64,000 nt of DNA from Fratercula arctica (taxonomy: Eukaryota > Chordata > Aves > Charadriiformes > Alcidae): positions 5,780,501 to 5,844,500 of the forward strand of contig CANTUZ010000005.1 in the NCBI GenBank assembly GCA_947846985.1, given 5' to 3'. Positions 26,090-40,144 of this stretch are shown here, one piece after another. Within the stretch, counting starts at the first letter, position 1; every line of letters starts with the position of its first letter. The notes beneath the pieces were generated by a model. That model was not told the DNA's origin, did not search any database, and was given only the letters and a program-made list of their open reading frames with translations. Made by a program: the position numbers and the translations under genes.

Positions 26090-27235
26090 ATTGATGGTGT
26101 TGAACACAGGCAGCATATCATGGAAGAAGTTCTTTGGAGCACATTTCTGGGCACGTCCAGGGAAAGAAGGTGATCAGTAACAGTCAGCATGGGTTTACCA
26201 AAGGTAAAAAATGTCTGATCAACCTGATTGCCCTCTATGAATAAACGTCTAGATTTGTGTACAAGGGGAGAGCTGTGATTGTCATTTACCTTGACTGTCA
26301 CAAGAGTTTTGATGCTGTCTCCCAGTGTACTCGTATAGCCCAGTTAGGACATTACGGTCTGTATAGGCGAACAATTAGAAGAGTTAAAGCAGTGGCTGGC
26401 TGGCTGGGTCCAGAGGGTAGCAGTTAACGGTCATTCGCTACCTGGATGGGGTAGACCACTTGGTAAGGGTCTATAGTGTGCAAAAGCGGTACATCAGGGG
26501 GCTGTATTTCGACCTCTCATCTGTGACATCTTTACTGATGTTCACTCACCTCCTCCGATGATAAGAAAGAGATGATGGAGCTCAGCAAATCTGCAGATGA
26601 CTATAAATGGGGGACCAGCTGATAGTCCCATTGGCAGGGCGTGCAGGGCGTACAGGGCTGCCATTCAGAAGGACCTAGACATGCTGGAGGAATAGGCCAA
26701 CAGGATCATCATGAAATTCAGCAAGGATAAATGCGAAGTCCTGCACCTGAGAAGAAGTAATACCTTGCAACACCAAAACAGGCTGGGTACTGACTACCGA
26801 AAAGGACCTGGGGCTCCACATAACCAGCAAGATGAGCATGTGTCAGCAGGGCACTCCCACAGCAAAGAAAGCCAACAGCATCCTGGGCTGTATCAACAGA
26901 AGCACCACTGGTAGATAAAGGGAAGTGATTGTCCCCCTTCACTTGGAACATTTTAGACTGCATCTAGAATACTCAATCCAGCTTTGGTCGCCCAATTCAG
27001 CTAAGATGTCAACAAACTTAAGAAAATTCACCATGAGGCTATTCAGGAGGCTGGAGCTTGGGCCCTATGAGGAGAGGCTGGGGAACAGGGCTCGTTCAGC
27101 CTGAAGAAGAGCCAACTACTGAAGGACTGAACGGCAGCTTTCCAATACCTCTGAAGAGGTACTCAAGAATACAGAGCCAGGCTATTTACAGTGGTGCATG
27201 ACAGTAGGATGAAAGGAAACAGGTATCTGCCTCTG
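26090..27235 (+). mobile_element. CR1 LINE relic covering much of the ORF2 reverse transcriptase
   Basis: This is the largest repeat in the window. Plus-strand fragments in CR1 ORF2 order are readable across shifting frames. They are QHGFTKGKKCLINLIALYE from 26185, then a stop; VIYLDCHKSFDAVSQ at 26281-26325 (family VIYLDFSKAFDTVSH); a WLAGWVQRVAVNG block near 26394; VHQGAVFRPLICDIFTDV from 26489 (family GVPQGSVLGPLL); LSKSADDYKW at 26581-26610 (family LSKFADDTKL, both aspartates kept); and MKFSKDKCEVLHL from 26711. The 3' part of ORF2 follows to about 27.2 kb. No 5' part and no terminal 3' repeat are seen. Several stops and frameshifts make it non-functional. The high similarity to the family pattern suggests it is younger than the relics at 5-7 kb. 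Confidence 0.9.
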
Positions 27236-30200
27236 ATGATATTAATTCTAGAAGATGTACTTCTGCAGGAAACATGAAAGAAATTAATCCCCAGGTTTTA
27301 TTCCAAAGGTAGGAAACCTTCGCATGGCTTTACAAGCTGTCGCGCATTTCAAAATGCTGTACTCAAGGGATTCCTGACAGAAATCGCACAGGCTGAAGAT
27401 GTCCCAAGGATTAAGAAATTTTATAAGTATCTTGAAAACACCTTTTTTCTTCCTTGTCCCCTAATCTGCAGTGCATAAAGTTTGTCTCTAGGTGAAGATA
27501 TGATCCACATTTATTACACATATCTCACAGTGGTATGAACTACCAATTCTTAGAATAATTGCTCTTCACAGTCATGTCATATTTCCTCAGTATGATATTT
27601 TCAAAAACATGTTTTAGGAATCATTCATTGACACACTTCCTCAGCAGTGGTTTACCCAAATAGTCTGGTTTCTTATAACTATTTCTGTTTTGGGAGGAAA
27701 TAAACTCCGAGGTTCCAGGATTAGCATGCAAATTTTTATTTTCACTTTCAAGTTCGGGTCCTTGCTTGCTCATGTTACACTGTTTTCCAACTGTGAAGAG
27801 GCTTAGCTAGCCTTGGCTAGCCACCGAGCTGAGAGAGTTAAGACACAAAATATAACATTTGAGAAGAAAGCAGAAACATTTCAAAGCTGAGAGACTCTCT
27901 GACCCCTTCTTTCACCTCTTGAGTCTGGCAGGAAAAATATAGGCTTATTTTCAGTTTGTTTGTTAAGCTAGGGCCTTGTCCACTAAGTCCAAAGAACCAC
28001 TTATCTGAGATCAAGTCACAGTGGAATCAGCAGCAGCAGCAGAAGGAAAACACAAGTACAGACTTTTCATTATTTGGAATTTAGCAACAGCTATGGGATA
28101 GCAAAAGGAGAGGCCAGGGAAAACCAAATCTAGTGATTTTTACTTACCTTCTACAATTGCAACCAGACCAATTGGGTGAAGTACATGTTTAAATAAAGGA
28201 CCAGAATAGGAATTATATCTCTTAGATTTCATAATTTTGAAATAAAAGAGGATTATTCAATCAGATGTCTGAAATCCACTCTTTGTAGACAGGAAGCACA
28301 AATGGGGCTTAAGTGGAACAGTACTTCAGCCTCTGCAGAGAAGAGGGTTTTATCAAAGGCAAGCATCTCTTAAACAGATGTCCAAAACACTGATGCAGAT
28401 TTTTTTTTTTTTTTGTATAATACTGTTCTTTCTGTATGCTATATGCATATTATGTCATAATTGGTAGCTACTCCATAAGTCCATAATTATAAGGTTGCAT
28501 CAGTGCAGAACCGGAAACTTAAACCAAGGCGGTGGGAAACAAAAAAAGAGCCACAGACCATTACAAAGCAAAAGGCTACCTTTTGAAATCTTTTGCTTTC
28601 AAAAAAACAGTTGCTTTAGTTTTATTTTTGATCTTCAAAGACGACAGTGTTTTTTCAGTCACAACCCTTGGTTACTTACAAGCAGCTGCACTGCTGCTCT
28701 CCTGGTTAGAATCTCGTAGCTAGTGTTGCCTCATCTACGCTAGTTAACAAAATGGACAAGAGCCTATCTATCTGGCACAGTATGGCTCATGTCTGTATAG
28801 TTAATTTCTCTCACCTTCCGAAACTGAAAGGTTGGAGACAAAATACCTGTTGTAGATAGTCCCTAACTCATGCTCATCGTCAGACTGAGTCTGGTAATTG
28901 TCTCGGAGATTCTACGTTGTGACAAGACAAGACCGTGCCAAGCGCTGTGCTTAAAACTTAGCAACTGTGGGAAACAGTCCAAGACCATGCGTTGGCACTA
29001 TTTTGTTTATCACTAAGAAGCAGCTGATGAGTTTAAGTGCATAAATGCACAATAACAGAAGGAACGTATACCATTTTCTTAATCTTTTTTGAGAAAAAAA
29101 TAATAATAAATATTGTGGCCTACATTATTAGGACAGGCCTGTGAACTTCTCACTGAACTGGTGGGTGTAGGCTGGAGGAGTCAAAGATAATATTATCTTA
29201 TGTTGAACTGAACTATGTTGATACAATTTCAATTATTTGAGGAAGGTCATTCTTAATCTGCTCTGATAATATAAAGAAAATAAACCTATCCAGTTATCCA
29301 GCCTTTTATAGAGAATAATATCTAATTTCTTCCCTTGCTATATTATTCTGATATTCAATTTTGTCTTCCCCCCTGTTAATCTGCCTCTCTCTGATTTGTT
29401 ATAAATGGATACCGTGAAACCTGGTTCTCCGTTAACTGATTTCTATCACAACTACATTACACACATCTGACAAAGTTTCCACAATGCCAGGTATATTGTG
29501 TTACAAATTTCCAGCTGAGAAACACAAAATATGTGTATAGAGTGTTAGACAGCATCTAAACTAGAAATATAATATATGTTAAGACATTTCTAAGTAACCA
29601 TTTTGTCACCTGCATGACAATAGCGGCAGAAATTCACTCCCTGTGAGATTTCACAAAATCTAGACAATTCTGCAATTTCAGTCAAGTTGTTGCACATCAT
29701 GCAATGTAGAAGCTGTGCAAAATATACCTCTGGGAAGCGATTAGCTCACACACACTGAGAAGTTTTGTATAAAAATTAGTCTTATACGTGCCTGAAGAAT
29801 TCTGATCCATTGAGCTGATGCGTGTTGAACACCTAAAACAACAAAATTCTTATGCCTTCACACTGAACAAATCTTTTAAATACCTTTTGTCTGAAACTGC
29901 TCTTAGTTGGATCAGTTGCTGTCCTACAATTTCACTGTAGATCTCCCAGGTTTACATTGGTAGACATGCAAAAGGGATTTAACCAGCTCTATGAACTATT
30001 TTTTCTTCTATAGTCAACGAAATGTGGAACAGTAGATGTTGATGAAAACTTTAACCTGGAATACTTCAAAATACAGTTCATTATCTTATTGACAAAGTGT
30101 TATCTATACTTATAGAGCATAATCATTGTTACGGAACCAAGTGCTAAATTGGAGGAATACCTTTAATGCAGAGAACAGTCATGCTACAAAGTGCAAACCA

Positions 30201-33200
30201 GCTGCAGACCCATTACAACAAACTGATCTATGCTCTTCTAATTGGAGTCCAGCCCTGCTGCTTCCTCCATTCCCTATTCCCTACAGTAGCTGGGACTTGG
30301 ATCAATTGACTCCTCCAAACCCAGGTGGACTTTATCAAATCTCTTACTAAAATCTCTCAGGCACTTCTAATCATATTAGTGATTTCCCATCATATAACAT
30401 CAGTAATTGTATTATTAGACTTGGGGTTTTCTTCCCCAATCTGATATAAAATTACCTCTGCATATTAATAACTTTTCTATCATGAGACTTTAATGAAGCA
30501 GAATATCAATGAGATGCGATGGGGTGGAAAACTGTTAGTGATATAAAAGATGATCCCATTCTAGAATAGACATGTCGTTCTGCACTATTAGAAAAGGTTT
30601 TCTTCTAATGAGCAAAGGTCTCTCTCTCCTTTCTCTTCTTTCATTTCCCTCGATGTGGGACAACTGTAAAACTTTATTTACAATTCATATGGAGCATGAT
30701 TAAATAGCTTTCATTCTCTGTACGTTGAACAGGACTGCAAATCACAAAGGCACTCACTTGCTAAGAAGAAATTACAGTGATATTGTCTCATCCTCAGCAT
30801 CATTTGTTACTTTAAAAAACATAAGAAAGTACATCAAATTCTGGCAGAGACTGTAGTTTTATCTAAAATAAACTTATTAAAGACGACAGATTTTTTATTA
30901 ACAAGTCAGAAACCAAATGATTAAACAGCTTTCCCTCTGTCTGAATACCAAACAGAAATCAATGTACATTATACAGCAGTGGCAGCTGAGATTGCAGAAG
31001 ATCCAAGGACAGCATAAAGACTGTGATTTACTGAAAATATTTCACCAGGGCAACAGCCATAAGATGAAATCTGGTTTTCCCACAGAATACATTCCCTTGC
31101 TCTTTTCAATATGAATTTAGAAAAGTTACTTGCATAAACTGTAAAAAGGTGTTATTCTTGTTACAAATCCATAACTGTCAAGCTAAAAATAATTGTTTCT
31201 ACATCCTAAGCAGGTGCTCTAGAAAGCCTTTTGGAACATTATATATTGCTGCTCAATGGCAGACAATATTAACAATTTTTTTATTGCTGGTTGTGACAAT
31301 TACAGCAATAGAAAATGGAACTGCAGAACACTGTGTTTCTATAACCTCCTTGCAACACTCAAGAGAAAACATCATAAAAAATCTATGTTCACCCAGTTTT
31401 CATAGTGGTTCACACCTTGTCAGCTTCACGTAGATCTTCATGGTTAGAGTGTACAGAGAATCTGGATCTACCCATCCAATTGATTAAAGGATGATTTCCG
31501 ATTAACATTACTATCAAAGAACCTATACTATAAAGTAGCACACATGACAGCTAAAGTTCTTCACTAAAGCTTGCAGGTTTTTTGGTTTCCTGTAACTGTC
31601 TTTGTCACAAAGCTGCCAAACTGCACACAGGAATTAAAAATATAAGATTTCTACATTGTTTCACAAGTTGTTCTTCGTTTACTTCTTCATTTACTGGATT
31701 TACCTTGGCAGAACTGAAATAAACAGAAGAATGCAGGGCATAGTGGCTGAAATTTAGAAAGTGAACAACAAAATGGTGGCCATATGTCACAGAAATAAAA
31801 AGATTCTGTACAATATATACTAATCAACATGAAATAAATAATGAAAAATATTCAACGAATTCTTAGGCATCATATTCATGTTGCTACTTAAACTTTAGTG
31901 ATATAATTGGAAATTATGTAGCATTATTTTTAGCATACTACCTGACCAACATAAAACAATATCACACAGAGAAAACTGTGCTTTTCTGAGTGGCTTGAGA
32001 AAAAGATTTGTGTATGTCATGTAGCTAATATACCTTCCACTAGGCAGTACCCATGTTTGTGAGCCCAGAACAGAAGTAAATCTAAAGAAGCCCTGGATAA
32101 AATAATTGTACTGTAGGTGACTATCAGGTAGGAAATATTACAGCTGTAGACAGACATAAAATCAAGTTCCATCCTGATTTATAATATGCAAAATTGTATC
32201 AGCTACAATGGAGAATAATTACAATAAGTCAATGCAGTTTGTAGGTAACGCAAAGCAGAACACATGCTTGCTAGGTCGAAGTGACAGATTTTATTGAGGT
32301 AAAAATGCAAATCCAGAGAGTATGCAAACACTCAAGAAAATGCATTTAAGTTGCAATTATTTATAGTGTGTAAAGATACAAAATTTACTAGGTATGTCCC
32401 TCACTTTTTCTTAATTTTTTTAAAACAACATATTCACTATCTGAAGTCAGGTGAATACTTCCAGGCTATGTCTGCACTAGTTTAATGAAACTAGTTTAAT
32501 GGTATGGATGATTTGGGGCAGTTCCCTAGCCCCAGTCTGGGTGACAGCTCAGTCTGTTGTAAGTCTGTATCATGCACTATATTGGAATGGGGAAAAGTAA
32601 AATTGATTTTAAACAAAAAGTCTATTTCAGGCAGCAGGTAGACTTTACAGCTTTTCTTTGCATCTAGGATCTAGCTAACTATTTTTCTCAAAAGTTTAGT
32701 GGGGTTCTCATGGTGTATCAGAGCTTATGCTTCCCTTTCAGACCTTATAGACATATTACAGCAAAAGTACAATATGACTTCATAAGTGGCAGGTCTTATT
32801 CCATCATGGCAGACCACAGTAACTCCCAGTGATGGTCATGGAAATTGTATTCATAACTGCAGTGGGAGAAAAGGGTTTTGTAATGTCAGATGATAGCAGA
32901 ATTCTTAGCAACTGGGGATATCCTCTCTAATTGTCAAGGCTATCATAATTTATTACAGTGAATAGCCAAATAATTTTAAAAGGTTAGCCCTCCTCCTGTC
33001 AATTATAGCTGTATTTTCTCTAATGCTCCTTTTGTTTCAAAGTGCCTTATTCTATTAACATTCATGTAGTAAAATCTTGTTCTGTATTTTTAATAGTTAT
33101 ATCTACTCTATGCAGAGACTGTCCCCAAAACTTGAAGATAGTTAATCATAATCATGAAAAAGTCTGATACGTTTCTAATGAAAGTTTCAAACAAAAATGT

Positions 33201-34119
33201 GGAGCCTTTTAGAAATGGCATTATCTGGTGATAATTGTTTGCTTTGCATTATTTACCTTTTCTCTATGAAAGGCCAGACATCTGACTCATTCCTAGAAGA
33301 ATATGTATGAGGAGGACCTCGTTATTTCATTTGATAGTTGACTAGATAGCACTGTCACCAGCTAGAATTTCTCCCAAGGCAGACAATGACTCATGGAGAC
33401 ATTGTTCACATTGTTAGATGAAGGAGAATCCCTAAATGTTCACAAAATTATTAGAACCTTCTATAAAAAGCTTTTGCCAATTTTATAAATATATTTGTAC
33501 TGCGTTAGTATTATTTTAGGGTTAGGAATCGCGAAGGATTCATTCTCTTAAATCCTGTCAGAGAACCCTCTTTGCAGTTACAGCAAAAAAGTAACTGTTT
33601 AGATCAAATGCTTGCACTACCTAGAACATCATTTTAGTGGTTTTATGTATAAGCATAAGAATATAGTTAACATACAACTACAAATAAAATATTTTGGGGG
33701 GCACACAGAAAGTGGCTTTACATAGTAATAATTATTAATCTCTACACATTCCAGGCAAAGTAAAAAATCCCTAGAAACTTCTGCTGAGCAAGTCAAAGAA
33801 AACAAAAATTCACAGTCTGAAAAAGACAAGATAGGTAGGATGTGTAGGAGAATGAAACAAAATAAAACAGTCATCAGGAACAAACTGCAAGCCAGATGCA
33901 TGCAATGAGCTTATGCAATGAAGCCAGCGTTAGCTGTTAACTCAGGATGCCTAGAATCCATATTAGGAAAATATTTGAAAAAAATTAAATGGGAGCTGTA
34001 TGATTTCAGAATCTGGAGAATGCAACAAATGTATCTGGGTAAAGGACTCTGCATAGTGATGGGAGAAATTTGAGAGAGGAAGACTCTGGACATGGACGGC
34101 ACAACTGAGCCAAATAACA
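27236..34119. other. Non-coding stretch, no gene recognised
   Basis: No exon, RNA gene or clear repeat is recognised. Visible small features are a T15 run near 28400, a CAGCAGCAG triplet run near 28031, and a 14-bp tandem repeat at 32476-32503 next to a 'TGTCTGCAC' motif that may belong to an old repeat. Confidence 0.55.
32476..32503 (+). repeat. Two tandem 14-bp units
   Basis: ACTAGTTTAATG is repeated at 32476-32487 and 32490-32501, with period 14 and two differing spacer bases. It lies just after a GGCTATGTCTGCACT motif that resembles the start of an old sauropsid interspersed repeat, though that is a recollection and not a search result. Confidence 0.8.
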
Positions 34120-34129
34120 ACATTTTTTA

Positions 34130-34330
34130 ACAAGGTAAAGAGAATTTCTTTTAGAGTGCTGCATTCCAGTGTTCTGTCTCGATACATGAAAAACGCTACT
34201 GCACTGGAGAATGTTAGTGCAACAAGAATATATACAGCTAATAGGTCTGAATTGTAAAGGGGAACTGAGAGAAATTTGTGTACAAAACATGGCTAAGTGA
34301 CAACTGAAAGATGTGAGAAAATGTGGTAAG
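34130..34330 (+). mobile_element. Possible very old CR1-like scrap
   Basis: The plus strand has 'TGCATTCCAGTGTTCTG' and, about 45 bases on, 'GCACTGGAGAATGTT' followed by a CAACAAGAATA segment. The order resembles the CR1 ORF2 part coding for '..EYC.QCW...LE.VQ..ATRMI'. Similarity is weak, no frame stays open, and chance resemblance is possible. Confidence 0.3.
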
Positions 34331-35920
34331 AATTGATTAGACCAGACAACCAGTCTATAAAATCCTGAACTACTAAAGGAAAAAAAAAATTAAAAATTTT
34401 AAAATTGAGCAAAAAGCAAAGTGCAAAATGAAGTCCATTACACTATAATATAAGCCAGTTAATCTAAAAGTGAAAAAGAAAAGCACTTGAGAAAATACTG
34501 CTGGGTTTCAGCATGGCCTGAAATGCCTGGTATTGCGTTCTTTGTACTGTTGCATGTTGACTGATAGAATATGTTACACACTATTATTTTTTTTTTTCCC
34601 TAAATGAACATCATAGAGCAGGGAACCAGTCTCTTTAACTCTTTTTTCACAATCATTTAGTATGTCTGATATGACCGCAGCAGTGTTAGTGAGGTGGAAG
34701 CATAAAGTATGTCTATACCAAAAGGGAAATGCAGGCTTGAGCCCATGCTGTTAGCTAATTAGCAATTGAAACTGATTTGTTTTCTACATGTTCTGCAATT
34801 TGAATGATAAGAAAACTTGAGCTTTCTCTGATCCAGCAGCCTTCAAGGGCCAAATGAAGACGAGAAAACAGAGATGACATTGGGAAAATTATATGTGTAT
34901 TTAGCATCTAAAGCAAAGAATAATCAAGAAGAATGTCAACACAAAATAGAAGGTAATTCAGATTTCCAATACTTTTTGTGCTTTTCTCTTTCTATCTTAT
35001 AAGGGGTCTAATTTTAAGACCCAAACATACTTACAGTAACATTTGAAAAACAGTTTTGCTGAGAGCTGAATATAGAATTCCCCAGGCAAAAACTCAATGT
35101 GACTTGTATGACTTCTATCCCAAAAATGATGCTAAAAGGCTTTGAACAAGTATTCAGCACGGTTGAACATCCATTATGGATCCCTTGCAAACATCTATAA
35201 AGTCCCTTTTCTGGTGCCCAAAAAGTGGAAAACTTTTGAGTCAACTTGGAAGCAAGTCAATTAATATAGTTACCTAAGCTGGAAGTTAAAACTTGTTGGA
35301 ACTCCTTTTTCTATATGCTTCAGGGACATAATGAAAAACACCAAAAAACCTTTGTGCTTACAGCATTTGCAAGCAGCAGGGGAAAAAAGACAGATGTTAT
35401 CCTTTCTGCTGCCCACTAGGATCATGTTATCCTCACCATTAACATCCTCCCCATCCATTTGAAACAACAACTTGAAGGCGACAACATAAGTGTGATCTTT
35501 CTGGAGCCATTTGTTCAGTATGTGATGAAAGTGGCTCTGAAACCACTAAGAAGTAACTTTCAAGCTGTTGTCAGGAACCTTCCTATCAGTAGAAGGCTTA
35601 AGACTGAAGAATGTATGTTAAAATATCGCTTTACTAATGTGCCAAGGGAAAGATGTCACACCATACTACCATCTAATGAAGACACCCAGCAGACAATTGT
35701 AAGGATGGTGTCATAAACAACTACAGCTCTTCTGCTGCTGTTTCTTTATACTCCATACCTTCTGAAACGATATGATTAATATACTTAACAGCTACTTTGT
35801 TAAGTAAGGATCAGCTACAAACAATATATTATTTTTCTCAGTAACAATCTTCGAATTAAATAAATAAAAAAGCTTTTGCTGCTATAGAAACATTCAGGTA
35901 AGGTGCAAAGTTTTTTGAAG
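34331..35920. other. Non-coding stretch, no gene recognised
   Basis: No exon, RNA gene or repeat is recognised. Open frames stay below 90 codons and show no domain. Confidence 0.55.
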
Positions 35921-36190
35921 GCACGACAGGAAAGCTGAGGTTGGAAGGGACCTCCAGATGTCATCTGGTACCCTCTGCCCACTCAAGCAAGCCCATTTAC
36001 AGCCAGTTGCTCAGGACCACATCCAGATGGCTTTTGAATATCGCCAAGGATGGAGACTCCACAACCTCCCTGGGCAACCTATGCCAGCACTTGGTCACTC
36101 TCACAGTAAAAAAGCATTTCTTGATGTTCAGATGGAACCTCCTATGTTTCATTTTGGACAGGACTATCCACTGGGACACAATCATTGCAA
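35921..36190 (-). mobile_element. CR1 LINE 3' end with the ORF2 C-terminus
   Basis: On the minus strand the frame at 36185-35997 reads the C-terminal end of CR1 ORF2. It includes FHLNIKKCFFTVRVTKCW and then HRLPREVVESPSLAIFKSHLD, which match the family pattern closely. The frame is followed by the CR1 3' UTR ending at about 35934 with the typical CCTTCCAACCTCA segment. The terminal short repeats (ATTCTRTG-type) are degraded to the left of this. The copy is 5'-truncated near 36190, where a small internal deletion is also evident. A 158-codon frame on the opposite strand (35941-36417) is only a shadow of this element. Confidence 0.92.
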
Positions 36191-39100
36191 CCAGTTCTCA
36201 AAAGGCAGTAGATACACATCCAATCTGTTCTGTTGTGATTTTTTTCCCCAACAGTAGTAAAATATTTGGGACAACATCATGCTGTGTAGAATTACATTTC
36301 CATAAGAAAAAGGAGAAAAGGTCTCTCCCGCCTCAGATTCATAGAAAATGCTTCTCAGCACGATCTTATGTTGTTGAAAATAACTGTTACATAGTGAAGA
36401 CTAACGTCTACATTTGAATGCTCTCCTTTTTGTGAGGAGAAGCAAGTGTTGATGTGGTAGCTCTGTGGACTGTGCTCCTGTAAGAGATCAAGATTCATGA
36501 GGTCAAGCCACTGTGAGCTCTCCATACAGCTGTTATATGATTCTCCTGCAAGGTTAGAGCAATCCAAGCCCAGAGAAACTCTATTATCTGCTGGTAAGAT
36601 AGAAGCTGACTGACTTAATTGCAGAGATACACCCTTTATTCTTCAGTAAACTCTGCCTGTGTCTCTATAGTCACTAATGGCCTTGCTAACAGAAAAAGGC
36701 TTCCAGTCTACTTGTAGAAAGTTCATAACATTTCAGTTTATAAAAACAGATCATAAAAAACTTCACAGCCAATGGAAGTTGTCCAATCTTTTATTATGAT
36801 TGGTTTCGTGGGTTTTTACTCATACAACTTCACTCTTTCTTCCTTCCTCCCTCTGCTTATTTATGTATTGGAAATGTTTTGGGATTTCAGACCAGCTGAA
36901 ATGAAAGAACAACCATGTAGGCTTCGATGACTAAAGAAACACCAGTGATACGAAAGAGGTTTTCAGGTGAATCCTGCTATCTGTTCTGCTTTCTAAAATG
37001 GAAAAAATAAGGAAAATATTTTCCTAGTCTCATCTGGCATATGTGGACATGGTTGTTATTTTTATATGCTTTAATCACAGTAAAACATACATTCTGGAGA
37101 TGCAGTTATGGACCGGACCAGACAGAAGGACCAAGTCACTGCAACTGATTGTCAAAAGAAAGTATGGCTTACTGTTGATCCATCTTCAGAGTTTGTCTTG
37201 TTTCTATTGGGGAGTCACAAAAGGAAAAGAGACGATTTAATAACAGTTAAGTAATTAAGAACAAAGCTTCTAGGTTAGTAAGACTTTAGGCAAGAAAAAT
37301 AATAATGCTGTCCAGCTCTTAACAGCTTAGTATTTAACATACTGTCCTTTTTTTTTGTTCGATCAACAAAAATTAATATGAATGAACTTGAGGTCAGGTA
37401 CAATGATGTAACACTTAATTACCATGATCATCTTAATGGATCCAGGAACCTATAGGAATAAGAATAGTTGCTATTCATGGCTATAGTCTTTGCTTTTTTT
37501 CTTGGATCAACATAAGATTCAAGGGTTACATACAATCACTTTTTCATTAGTGCATTGATCATCTAATACAAATGCTTCTCCTGAAAATCGGGCCATTTTC
37601 CAGACATTGTAAATTAATCTTCCAGCTCCACAATTAAAGACATCATGCTGATGAATGAGGTAGTAATGCTGATTTACATTCAGCAGTTATGTGACTCAAA
37701 GATATGATATACAATATCTTTACCTCCTCAGCAGAAGCAGCAAGCAGTCTCTGAAAACCATTGTCTGCCAGGTTTCTTTGTTATCACTCTCACTGAAGAA
37801 CCTGTAATGCTTCAGATAGCAGGGAATTTGCTAATACCAGAAATAGTTTCCTTCTTTATTACTTGTTATAAAAGCAAAGGAAATGCTTATTGATGAAATC
37901 AATCTGATGGCCTTGAAGACAGATTATTTATTTTACCCAGAGGATTGTCACACCAGAGGCAGAACCTGGACCAGTTTTCCTTCCTGCCACAGCAAATCAG
38001 CCGTGGCCAGAAACAGCTATTCTGGAAAGGATGGAACGTATTCATCTTCAGTCCTATTCAGTTCTGGATCTCACTATAGAAACTGCCAACAAACATGTTA
38101 ATTAGAGAGAATCTAATTCTGTAGATGCTGTTGCCATTGGAACAGAGACCTTAGAACTTGACAAGTGTCTACCATTTGAAACAAAATGGTGGAAATGCTC
38201 CAAGAACAGGCACGTGAGAACGTATAATGAATGTGTAAGGGTTTTCAGTTGTGATTTCCGTTTTAGGGTGTCTTCTTATCACCTAGAGCGATTCTAATGT
38301 ATTAATTACTTTCAAAGTACATGGTTTAGCTACACAGAATTTGTACTGTGAACAGCTCACATACTCTCTCTGTCAGATATTCTGCATTTAGTTTTTGATA
38401 GCTATGTTATGTGATCCATCATCTAAGTCTATGGTCTCTACAAACTTCCAGATTAAATAACCAGCCTTTCTTGAAACTAGGAAAAAGCAAAGAACAAATT
38501 TATGTTTTGGTAATTATGTATGGTAGAACATGTGGCACTTCAAAGGGTTACAAATATTTTTAATGAATTCCTCAGAGTCCTTAAGTAAAATCAGAACTCC
38601 CTGTGAATTCACAGTATGCTTTCACTTGGAAAAAAAAACAAAAAACAGTTGCAACTGATACATAATTCAGTGATGTTAGGAACATGCTATGTTAACACTG
38701 GGCCTTAGTATTTCCTGCCACATGCAATACACACTCTTTTGTGCTTTTAATCCTCAGCACCAAAAAAAATGAAGGAAATAGGGAATATTTAAGGATTGTA
38801 GCATTTTAATGCCAACATCATATTCAGATGATTAAACCTCTTCTTCACTGTGGTTTAAGTTCCTGATGAATAGCTCATCACTCGTCTGTAGTTAATATAC
38901 AAAAGGTGCACTTTGACATACTTTTAGAAAGGATAAATGTAACTGTCATAAAGGGTTTCGGTGCTTAAGAACAAGCATTAACATAATTGCTCTAAAAATA
39001 TTTAAAAGAGCTGGAGGTCACTTGCTGACCCTTCATATCTAAGAATATACTGCCGTTGGCCTCTGTCTCTTGACAATAAACTGATCAAGACTGTTGCAAT

Positions 39101-40093
39101 ACCCAGTTATAATGCTGTCTATCAATGCTGCTGAAGTTACAGATTTATCATGGGATTTTCCTCGTCATTCCTTGGTTCTAGAGATTTATAACTCCATTAA
39201 TCATCCTTTAATATTAATGCAGTAAATTTGCCATCATGTACAATGGGATTTAATTACTTATATTTTTTTCCATTTGTGGAAGGGACAAGTGAGACAATTT
39301 TCAATTTTCAGAAAACTACTGCTTTTAGAAGTCAATGTACAAACCTTTGCAGGTGTCTAACATTTAGCATTGCCCATCATCCTGCTTTCTTATATACATG
39401 GAATGCAAAGGAAAATCACAGTTAAGCAGTTATTTTAGTTCTGTGCTGTCTTGTGTACCTGCCAAGAAGCACTGACAAGCCAATGGATATTTCACATACA
39501 CAAATTTCTGTTTCATACTAGATGAATCCAGAGCCTATGCAAAGCTGTCTATGTTCCTCATGCCTCAAAAGGCCCTGGATTCAGGGGTTTTGAAAAGCAG
39601 CCACTGTTCCCACTAAGATCATTAAGAGATCTTGGCATTTGGTACTTTGGAAAATCAGGAACTTTAATGTGGGGCTTTGTGGGGCCCAAGTGCTACAGGG
39701 ATTCTTGAACAGCACCTTTGAACTGGTTATAGTTAATTCTTCCAGGGGTGAATTTTGCTCTCAGTATGTAGTAATTAGATTCTTAATGCTAATATGCATA
39801 TAAAAATATATTACAGATCAATGCACGGGAATGAATTTCACTCCCTACGCGTGATGAATCTTAATTGCATTCTCCTCCGAGTCTCAGATCTCCCCACAGG
39901 AGAGCTGCAATCACTCATTTAGATTGGAGAAAGGAGCCACTTTTCTGAATGGGTTTCATAGCAACAAAATCCTTTTAGACCCAGTCAATAATGCTGCCAC
40001 ATACTGGCCTAATGAAATACAATTTTGCATAAATGAGACGACACATTTTAGACAATATGGTATATTCAGTTGTAAGGGAACATAGGTCATGAT
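36191..40093. other. Non-coding stretch, no gene recognised
   Basis: No exon or RNA gene is recognised. The right part (about 38.8-40.1 kb) has no recognisable repeats and several homeodomain-like AT cores, which would suit conserved non-coding DNA, but conservation cannot be judged from one sequence. Confidence 0.5.
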
Positions 40094-40144
40094 ACACGGC
40101 AGTTACGCTTTGCTTTGCATCTTCAAAGTGCTTCAGAACCAAAC
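40094..40144. repeat. Possible ancient interspersed-repeat fragment
   Basis: The segment TTTGCATCTTCAAAGTGCTT followed by an AACTAATTAATCCTC-like stretch resembles a motif I associate with very old amniote interspersed repeats (typically 'CATCTTCAAAGCGCTTTACAAAC..AATTAATCCTC'). No family name can be given with confidence, and the resemblance extends into the TAATTA cluster that follows. Confidence 0.35.
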
